Under the pieces are notes generated by a model. It made no database searches, was not told where the DNA came from, and was given only the letters and a program-made list of their open reading frames with translations. From Bacillota bacterium (GTDB lineage: Bacteria > Bacillota > Clostridia > Acetivibrionales > DSM-1351), in NCBI GenBank assembly GCA_023436515.1, contig JAEZIV010000403.1:1-20607 (forward strand): DNA of 20,607 nucleotides, read 5' to 3'. Below are positions 16,032 through 20,607 of the stretch, in pieces; the stretch's first letter is position 1; the number at the start of each line of letters is the position of its first letter. Position numbers and translations under genes: made by a program.

Positions 16032-17771
16032 TTAGTATTCTTCGAGAATATTCTTAAATTCATTAAGCTTTATATCATCAAAAAGATAAAGCACCTGATT
16101 ATACAGCTTATCAAAGGCTTCTCTCAACTCATCCGTTACCTTCATTATTTTGTTTCCATATAGGTAGGCTTCAATTATCTCCCTTTGCGGATTGTTGAAA
16201 ACCTCCTTATGCTTAATATATAAATCAGTTCTTCTATCATACAAAATGGCTATTACCGCATAGCTTAGCTGCCAGTTAACGTACTTCGTATTTCCATCGC
16301 TTATGTCTTGGTTTTTAATTATAGAGAAATCACTGTTATCACCATGATACTGATCACTTAGATTTGATTCAGCTTTCTCATTGTCTCTTAATTGAGAATC
16401 AGCTAGTTTTTTATTTGCAATTTCATTTGAGGCAATGGCAGTCTCTACTACTAATTCTCCCTGACCTAACAGCATCATTGCAAGATATGTTGTTTCGTCC
16501 TGCCCATCAAATTCTTGGTTATACTTTACAGCATAGTAAGTAAAAGCTTTATGAAGCCTTGTCCTTTTTAGAACACATAAGATGCACTCCAGCTTCTCTT
16601 TATTACTTATATCAATAATACTATTGAGAAGAAAAATTATCTCTTCTTGAGGCTGTTCTCCAACAATACTTAATACTTTAGTCAGCAGGAACGGTAGTTC
16701 GCTTATTGAAGCCACTTTTATTGCTTCAACATAGTGACCAATAGCATCCCCTAAATCCCCTTGTTTATGTCTGATATAACCCAGTTTAAAGTAGGCATCT
16801 GCTAGAAGCCCTACAAATTTATTAGTATAAGTTCCGGTATACACTTTATTTACGTTAATAGCCTTAGTTATCCATTCGTAACTAGTCGTGTACTCTTTAG
16901 CTTTTAATTTTTCCACTCCAATTAAAAAACTGTGTAAAGGCAATTCCGGATACTTATTAATAGCCATTTCTAGTAATTTGTCTATATCAGTTTGAGTAAA
17001 CTTATCCGGGTTGGCGACCATCATAAAATACACAATTTCATATATGCAAATCAGTGTATCTTTACCCTTAATAATCTCATCTACGTCCTTTTGTTTCATT
17101 AAAAGATCGTAAAATTTGATTGCTTCATCAACATTATTAATATTGCAATTTTCTCTACATAAATAGAAGTATAGTTCTGTATATACCTCTCCCTTATTAT
17201 AGAGACTGTATAATAAATCCAGATTTCTTTTAGCTTTAAACTCCATTAAGTCTTTGGAGTACCCCGAATGGAATATCTCAATTTCAGGAACTTTCTGCAG
17301 AGTCATATTATGACCATTACTCAATACCTTTTCATGTATGCTCCCATAATACTTTATCTGTGGGGTATGCCTAAATATACGATTAATCACCCCTCTGAGC
17401 TTAACTCTGCCCGAACTACCATCAATGTCACAAAAGGTTGTCAAAAGTCCCTCTGCTCTCGGATCAACTTTTCTTAAAACATTTAGTAAGTATGAACGTT
17501 TCATTTTAGGAACAAACCACTCATCAGCATCAAGAAATATTATCCAATCTCCCTTTGCATATCTCAGAGCATAATTTTTCGCTGCAGAAAAGTCATCACA
17601 CCACTCAAAATGCAGAACCTTTACTCCAAGAGACTTACAGATCTCAACTGTATTATCAGTGGATCCTGTATCTACAATTATTATCTCATCAACAGCATCT
17701 TTATAGCTCTTGATTGATCTAGCAATATTAAGTGCCTCATTTTTAACTATTGTGCAAGCTGATATTTTCAC
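16032..17771 (-). CDS. Family 2 glycosyltransferase with C-terminal TPR-like repeats, candidate flagellin glycosyltransferase
   Basis: The 579-residue protein begins directly with a GT2 domain: ISACTIVKNE at 3-12, IIIVDTGSTDNT at 30-41, and the metal site FLDADEWF at 79-86. This opening is typical of the WaaE/SunS-like branch. From about residue 200 onward the protein is helical, with a TPR-like unit near ADAYFKLGYIRHKQGDLGDA. A polar, charged insert near residues 460-490 interrupts it. The start is a GTG at 17771 behind GAGGT. It is the first gene downstream of hag, separated from it by the hag terminator and served by a possible SigA promoter. GT2-TPR proteins beside flagellin genes are often involved in flagellin modification, so direct transfer to flagellin Ser/Thr is the favoured but unproven role. 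Confidence 0.88.
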   Translation of the reverse strand: MKISACTIVKNEALNIARSIKSYKDAVDEIIIVDTGSTDNTVEICKSLGVKVLHFEWCDDFSAAKNYALRYAKGDWIIFLDADEWFVPKMKRSYLLNVLRKVDPRAEGLLTTFCDIDGSSGRVKLRGVINRIFRHTPQIKYYGSIHEKVLSNGHNMTLQKVPEIEIFHSGYSKDLMEFKAKRNLDLLYSLYNKGEVYTELYFYLCRENCNINNVDEAIKFYDLLMKQKDVDEIIKGKDTLICIYEIVYFMMVANPDKFTQTDIDKLLEMAINKYPELPLHSFLIGVEKLKAKEYTTSYEWITKAINVNKVYTGTYTNKFVGLLADAYFKLGYIRHKQGDLGDAIGHYVEAIKVASISELPFLLTKVLSIVGEQPQEEIIFLLNSIIDISNKEKLECILCVLKRTRLHKAFTYYAVKYNQEFDGQDETTYLAMMLLGQGELVVETAIASNEIANKKLADSQLRDNEKAESNLSDQYHGDNSDFSIIKNQDISDGNTKYVNWQLSYAVIAILYDRRTDLYIKHKEVFNNPQREIIEAYLYGNKIMKVTDELREAFDKLYNQVLYLFDDIKLNEFKNILEEY

Positions 17772-17798
17772 TCTTTACCTCATCTAGATTAAGTAATT

Positions 17799-17826
17799 AC
17801 TATAATTTTAGCATTTAATGTTGCAA
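17799..17826 (-). promoter_or_regulatory. Candidate SigA promoter for the glycosylation operon
   Basis: TTGCAA (17826-17821) and TATAGT (17804-17799) on the minus strand are 16 bp apart. They lie between the hag terminator and the first glycosyltransferase start. The -10 matches the vegetative consensus at five of six positions and the -35 at four of six. No SigD-like sequence was found here, suggesting separate control from hag. Confidence 0.38.
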
Positions 17827-17868
17827 ATATAAACAAAAATCACCTTGATTTGACAGTGTATATATTGG

Positions 17869-17902
17869 AAAAGAGGCAAAGGCCTTCGCCTTTGCCTCTT
17901 TT
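17869..17902 (-). terminator. Rho-independent terminator of hag
   Basis: A perfect 15-bp inverted repeat (17869-17883 with 17888-17902) encloses a 4-base loop. It starts 12 bp after the hag stop. On the minus strand the stem ends in TTTT and is A-rich at its foot. The GAGGCAAAGGC core gives it strong stability. It is symmetrical enough to work in either direction, but no gene faces it from the left. Confidence 0.93.
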
Positions 17903-17914
17903 TATGAAAACTAA

Positions 17915-19126
17915 TTACTGTAATAACTGAAGAACACTCTGTGGCTGTTGATTAGCCTGTGCAAGCATAGCCTGAGCTGCCTGAGTTAAGATGTTATTCT
18001 TTGTGAACTCAGTCATTTCTTTAGCCATGTCTACATCACGGATACGTGATTCAGAAGCCTGCAGGTTTTCTGAAGATGTATCCAAGTTGTTGATTGTGTG
18101 TTCAAGTCTGTTCTGAACAGCACCAAGTGATGATCTTTGATGTGAAACCTTAGAAATTGCATTGTTAACAGTTTCGATTGCAGTAGCTGCTCCCCACTTA
18201 GTAGAAATATCAATTGTATCAACACCGATTGCCTGTGATCTCATGTCACTCATTGATACGAACATAGATTGCCCTGAATTCGCTCCAATCTGAGCCACGA
18301 TTGAACCATCAAGGTTACTGCTAGCAGCTTGATTTTTACTTAATACAAAAGTAATACTGTCTCCAACCTTCATACCCGTATCTAAGCTTGAAACAGTTAA
18401 TGTTGCGGTAGCTGTACCTGTCAGCAACTCACTTCCGAGAGTTATCCCAGTATCTGTAAGTGATATAAAGTCATCACCTGAAACCTTTGTTCCATCTTTT
18501 TTAATGATCGTGTAATCACCAGCAGAGAAACCAGTAGTAGCTGAATCGTCACCTGTTCTGATAATCATGTATGCGCCATCTACATCAGCTGCACTATTAC
18601 CAGTACTTAATGCTGAACTCAAGGTATCAATATCTGATTTTTCGATTTTAACAGCTGAATTATTGTTAACTGATACTGAACCCTTAACTTCCTCAGCTAC
18701 ACCTTTAGCGCTACCATCAAGTAACTTCTTGGTATTGAACTCAGTTGTGTTTCCGATTCTGTCGATTTCGGAAAGCAACTGCTTAACTTCAGCCTGAAGT
18801 TCCTTTCTGTCAGCATCAGTGTTGGTATCATTTGCTGACTGAACAGAAAGTTCTCTCATTCTTTGAAGAATTGAGTGAGTTTCGCTTAAAGCTCCTTCAG
18901 CAGTCTGTATCATTGAGATACTATCCTGTGCGTTTCTTGAAGCCTGATCCAAACCTCTGATCTGACCTCTCATCTTTTCAGATATTGCCAAACCTGCTGC
19001 ATCGTCTCCAGCCCTGTTGATTCTGAGACCTGATGATAATTTTTCAAGTGACTTCTGAGTATTTCCTCTGTTAACACCTAATGATCTGTTGGTGTTCATA
19101 CTTGCGATGTTGTGATTAATTCTCAT
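17915..19126 (-). CDS. hag: Flagellin
   Basis: The 403-residue flagellin has highly conserved ends. The N-terminal D0/D1 (about 1-140) begins [16 protein letters not shown] and includes [20 protein letters not shown] split across residues 31-50. The C-terminal D1/D0 (about the last 95 residues) includes [12 protein letters not shown] and ends [10 protein letters not shown]. The middle (about 145-300) is variable and rich in Ser, Thr, Gly and Asp, as expected of a surface domain and a likely site of O-glycosylation. The protein is exported by the flagellar type III system and polymerises into the filament. Ahead of it lie GGAGG nine bases before the ATG, a SigD-type promoter and a roughly 115-base leader with CsrA-type elements. 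Its own terminator follows. Downstream, the glycosyltransferase island presumably modifies it. This is the only flagellin in the window. Confidence 0.98.
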   Translation of the reverse strand: MRINHNIASMNTNRSLGVNRGNTQKSLEKLSSGLRINRAGDDAAGLAISEKMRGQIRGLDQASRNAQDSISMIQTAEGALSETHSILQRMRELSVQSANDTNTDADRKELQAEVKQLLSEIDRIGNTTEFNTKKLLDGSAKGVAEEVKGSVSVNNNSAVKIEKSDIDTLSSALSTGNSAADVDGAYMIIRTGDDSATTGFSAGDYTIIKKDGTKVSGDDFISLTDTGITLGSELLTGTATATLTVSSLDTGMKVGDSITFVLSKNQAASSNLDGSIVAQIGANSGQSMFVSMSDMRSQAIGVDTIDISTKWGAATAIETVNNAISKVSHQRSSLGAVQNRLEHTINNLDTSSENLQASESRIRDVDMAKEMTEFTKNNILTQAAQAMLAQANQQPQSVLQLLQ

Positions 19127-19135
19127 AATAATAAT

Positions 19136-19179
19136 CCTCCATGATTATTTATTTTTTACTACGGGAGTCCTTTCCCGTA
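19136..19179 (-). promoter_or_regulatory. Probable CsrA-binding region in hag leader (loop GGA plus Shine-Dalgarno GGA)
   Basis: In the hag mRNA a hairpin at 19179-19160 has the 6-bp stem UACGGG/CCCGUA and the loop AAAGGACU, exposing a GGA. Twenty bases downstream, the ribosome site GGAGGA (19140-19135) carries the second GGA. CsrA dimers bind paired GGA motifs, one in a hairpin loop and one over the Shine-Dalgarno, as in the Bacillus subtilis hag leader. With csrA and fliW just upstream, translational repression of hag relieved by FliW is the expected control. The motifs are seen; binding is inferred. Confidence 0.65.
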
Positions 19180-19223
19180 TGGTATGTAGGCCTGTATTCC
19201 ACTTTATCCGGCCGGTATAAGGT

Positions 19224-19239
19224 AAGTACTTTCCTACTT
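19224..19239 (-). promoter_or_regulatory. Second possible GGA hairpin at the 5' end of hag mRNA
   Basis: AAGUA (19239-19235) pairs with UACUU (19228-19224) around the loop GGAAAG. It begins at the predicted transcription start. It could be an extra CsrA site or a 5'-end stabilising hairpin. The stem is only 5 bp and mostly A-U. Confidence 0.35.
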
Positions 19240-19246
19240 GATTAAT

Positions 19247-19273
19247 ATATCGTACTTTTTTTAGAATACTTTA
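19247..19273 (-). promoter_or_regulatory. SigD (sigma-28) promoter of hag
   Basis: The minus strand reads TAAA (19273-19270), 15 bp, then TACGATAT (19254-19247). The Bacillus SigD consensus is TAAA-N15-GCCGATAT, so the -35, the spacing and six of eight -10 bases match. The start of transcription should be near 19240. This class drives late flagellar genes after hook completion. Confidence 0.85.
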
Positions 19274-19284
19274 GAGAAAAAAAT

Positions 19285-19312
19285 AAAAAACTATAAAATT
19301 TTATAGTTTTTT
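19285..19312 (-). repeat. 28-bp perfect AT palindrome between csrA and hag, possible csrA terminator
   Basis: AAAAAACTATAAAA is followed directly by its exact complement, TTTTATAGTTTTTT. It lies 12 bp upstream of the hag -35 and 88 bp after the csrA stop. As RNA it forms an A-U stem ending in a U run, so it may terminate the fliW-csrA transcript in either direction. With one G-C pair per arm it would be a weak terminator. An AT-rich element helping the hag promoter is an alternative. Confidence 0.5.
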
Positions 19313-19399
19313 ATCAAATAATTATTAATTTTACTAACTAGTGTAAAATCCCTCTTGTATGTTATTTATTAGGTTAAACTACAACAAACTCTTTATAAG

Positions 19400-19624
19400 C
19401 TATTCCTTCTTCTTCAGAATTGACCCCAAATCCACGACACCTACATTTGCTGCTTTTTTGTTTTCCTCCTGAATTTCCAGGAATATCTCCTTACGGTATA
19501 TAGAAACATTTTTTGGTGCATCTATTCCCAGTCTTACCTGATCACCTTGAATATCTATGATAGTGAGCTCTATATTATCACCAATCATTATTCCCTGGCC
19601 TTTTTTTCTTGAGAGTACCAGCAT
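19400..19624 (-). CDS. csrA: Carbon storage regulator CsrA, translational repressor of flagellin
   Basis: The 74-residue RNA-binding protein has the typical opening [16 protein letters not shown]. The RNA-contact residues are in the expected places: Leu4, Arg6 and Arg44 in VSIYRKEI. The C-terminal tail is about 13 residues longer than in gamma-proteobacterial CsrA, as in Bacillus, where this extension is involved in FliW binding. The dimer should bind GGA motifs in the hag leader and block ribosome entry. The ATG lies two bases after the fliW stop, and AGGAGG is placed at the end of fliW, so the two are co-translated. Confidence 0.98.
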   Translation of the reverse strand: MLVLSRKKGQGIMIGDNIELTIIDIQGDQVRLGIDAPKNVSIYRKEIFLEIQEENKKAANVGVVDLGSILKKKE

Positions 19625-19626
19625 AG

Positions 19627-20073
19627 CTACACCTCCTGCTTTCGGAGCTCGTCCAATATATAGTGCCGAACTGTATATTTATCTGTCTGAAGTATTACCT
19701 GTGCAGCCTTTTTGTTATCCTTGTTTATTACAATTGGTGCCTTAAGGTTCATGCTTATCTTCTCCAAATCCTCAGGAACTACTACTATTGAGTAAACAGC
19801 TACCTGAGAGGGCTCCTTAATCTCCAAAGCATTTATATACTCTTCACCCAACTCAAAGTCATAGTCCTTCTTTACTGCAAAGGGATCTACAATTGCAAAT
19901 GCAAGCTCAGGGTTCTCTATGGCCTGTATCCAGCAAAAGGGTGACTCAGGATCATCATTTGGTATCAGTCCGAAGCTCTTGACCTCCTCAAAGCCCATTA
20001 AACCTTCTTCAAAGCTCAGAATGTTTTCCTCATGTATTTCTATTTGGCCAAAATGCTTTGTTTCTAGAATCAT
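19627..20073 (-). CDS. fliW: Flagellar assembly factor FliW, CsrA antagonist
   Basis: The protein has 148 residues from the ATG at 20073, which has GGAG five bases upstream and yields the usual FliW start [17 protein letters not shown] 19 codons upstream is in frame but would give an atypical extension. Family signatures are FEEGLMGFE near residues 20-28, a [15 protein letters not shown] segment near 50, and KAPIVIN toward the C-terminus. FliW binds CsrA and releases hag mRNA, and it is itself held by free cytoplasmic flagellin, coupling flagellin synthesis to export. It is directly upstream of csrA and follows the DUF6470 gene, the standard Firmicute order. Confidence 0.97.
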   Translation of the reverse strand: MILETKHFGQIEIHEENILSFEEGLMGFEEVKSFGLIPNDDPESPFCWIQAIENPELAFAIVDPFAVKKDYDFELGEEYINALEIKEPSQVAVYSIVVVPEDLEKISMNLKAPIVINKDNKKAAQVILQTDKYTVRHYILDELRKQEV

Positions 20074-20145
20074 ACAATCTCCATTTCCGGCAGAGTTAAG
20101 TCCTGCAAACTTCGACCTAACATACTCCAAATAAAATATATCTTT

Positions 20146-20174
20146 ATTATAGCTTATAAAACCAACTATTACAT
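20146..20174 (-). promoter_or_regulatory. Weak candidate promoter ahead of fliW
   Basis: A perfect TATAAT (20151-20146, minus strand) lies about 73 bp ahead of the fliW ATG. The hexamer 17 bp further upstream, ATGTAA, matches the -35 consensus at only three of six positions. It may be an internal promoter for fliW-csrA or an accident of AT-rich DNA. Confidence 0.25.
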
Positions 20175-20201
20175 TATAAATATAGTCTTATCTCTGCAAT
20201 C

Positions 20202-20372
20202 TTACGCTGAAACAAGACTAGTTTTATTAATTAAGATTTCAAAAGTCACATCATCAGTAATAGTTCTGTTCAGTAAAGCATTAGTCATAGCACACAGTGG
20301 GGAAGAATAATTCCCCCTCAGGTCCTTTTTATGAGGCTCTTGTATAACTATATCAAATAAATGTATCGACAT
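20202..20372 (-). CDS. Possible small protein of 56 residues, unknown
   Basis: An ATG at 20372 with AGGAG three bases upstream opens a 56-codon frame ending in TAA at 20202. It overlaps the last 20 bp of the DUF6470 frame and fills most of the gap before fliW. The product begins MSIHLFDIVIQEP and later reads ALLNRTITDDVTFEILINK. It is soluble, with no signal peptide or Cys pair pattern. Codon choice looks like that of its neighbours (many GAT, ACT, AAT). The ribosome-site spacing is short. A 6-bp G-C-containing hairpin (20299-20316) lies inside it. I recognise no family. It could instead be an untranslated leader for fliW. Confidence 0.4.
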   Translation of the reverse strand: MSIHLFDIVIQEPHKKDLRGNYSSPLCAMTNALLNRTITDDVTFEILINKTSLVSA

Positions 20373-20607
20373 TATCTCCTGTATAGGTTATATCTATTGA
20401 ACCATAGGACTTCATACGAATGTCCACATTTCCAGGTTTATAGGAAAATTGTACGCCACCGGGTCTATAGGAATAGGTCACACCGTTTATCTCTCCCATA
20501 TTATTTCTGAACTCAGGCTGCAGATCTACAGTTCCGCCCTGAACCTGAAAGCTTGGTCTGGACTTTGGAATAAAACCTACGTTAAAGTCGCGTATGTCAA
20601 TAGAATC
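20353..20607 (-). CDS. C-terminal part of probable DUF6470 (YviE-like) flagellar-locus protein
   Basis: The frame is open from the right edge and ends in TGA at 20353; 84 codons are visible and the N-terminus is missing. The piece is rich in alternating beta-type patterns, such as VDLQPEF, VTYSYRPG, VQFSYKPGNVDIRM and IDITYTGD. These resemble the repeated strands of DUF6470 proteins such as Bacillus YviE. The location just before fliW-csrA-hag is the usual place of that gene, after flgK-flgL. Its function in flagellar assembly is not known. The assignment leans on synteny as well as sequence character. Confidence 0.65.
   Translation of the reverse strand, partial: DSIDIRDFNVGFIPKSRPSFQVQGGTVDLQPEFRNNMGEINGVTYSYRPGGVQFSYKPGNVDIRMKSYGSIDITYTGDNVDTFI

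Noticed and set aside
20074..20130. Longer TTG start for fliW
   Set aside because: It would add 19 residues not seen in FliW proteins; the ATG at 20073 has a ribosome site and the standard N-terminus.
20299..20316. GGGGAA/TTCCCC hairpin as terminator of the DUF6470 gene
   Set aside because: No U run follows on the minus strand, and it lies inside a possible small coding frame.

Overview
The window is AT-rich, and every supported gene lies on the minus strand, so transcription runs from right to left. The gene content points to a motile Firmicute of the Clostridia, most likely a Lachnospiraceae-type organism. The main reason is the block fliW-csrA-flagellin, preceded by the tail of a probable DUF6470 (YviE-like) protein. 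That is the late flagellar gene order of Bacillus and Clostridia, with the 74-residue long-tailed CsrA of that group. Strong AGGAGG-type ribosome sites and frequent TTG/GTG starts fit as well.

Right end (about 20607 to 17870), flagellar block. It holds the DUF6470 tail, a possible 56-residue small ORF, fliW, csrA, and then flagellin (hag) behind its own SigD-type promoter. The hag leader carries GGA motifs in hairpin loops and in the Shine-Dalgarno sequence, which is the layout expected for CsrA repression relieved by FliW. A 15-bp GC-containing hairpin terminates hag.

Middle (about 17770 to 9030), first half of an apparent flagellin glycosylation island. It has two large family-2 glycosyltransferases with TPR-like helical regions, an acetolactate-synthase-like ThDP enzyme, a three-domain NeuB-SAF-cupin protein, and a radical SAM/SPASM enzyme. 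This set looks able to build and transfer an unusual nonulosonate-like or branched sugar. No CMP-sugar synthetase, epimerase or aminotransferase is present in the window.

Left (about 8945 to 1), second half of the island, probably with its own promoter. It starts with a radical SAM protein that carries an extra N-terminal Cys cluster. Next comes a short gene remnant with an in-frame stop. Then come four overlapping glycosyltransferases, two paralogous pairs in the order B-A-A-B. They are followed by an alkaline-phosphatase/sulfatase-superfamily protein and a CysC-like kinase fused to a SAM methyltransferase that runs off the left edge. The kinase lacks part of the APS-binding signature and resembles, from memory, the CDP-phosphoramidate kinase branch of the Campylobacter O-methyl-phosphoramidate pathway (Cj1415). 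The most interesting hypothesis is therefore that this Firmicute decorates its flagellin glycan with an O-methylated phosphoramidate-like (or sulfate-like) group, using the phosphatase-fold protein as transferase. The sequence beyond the left edge should decide this.
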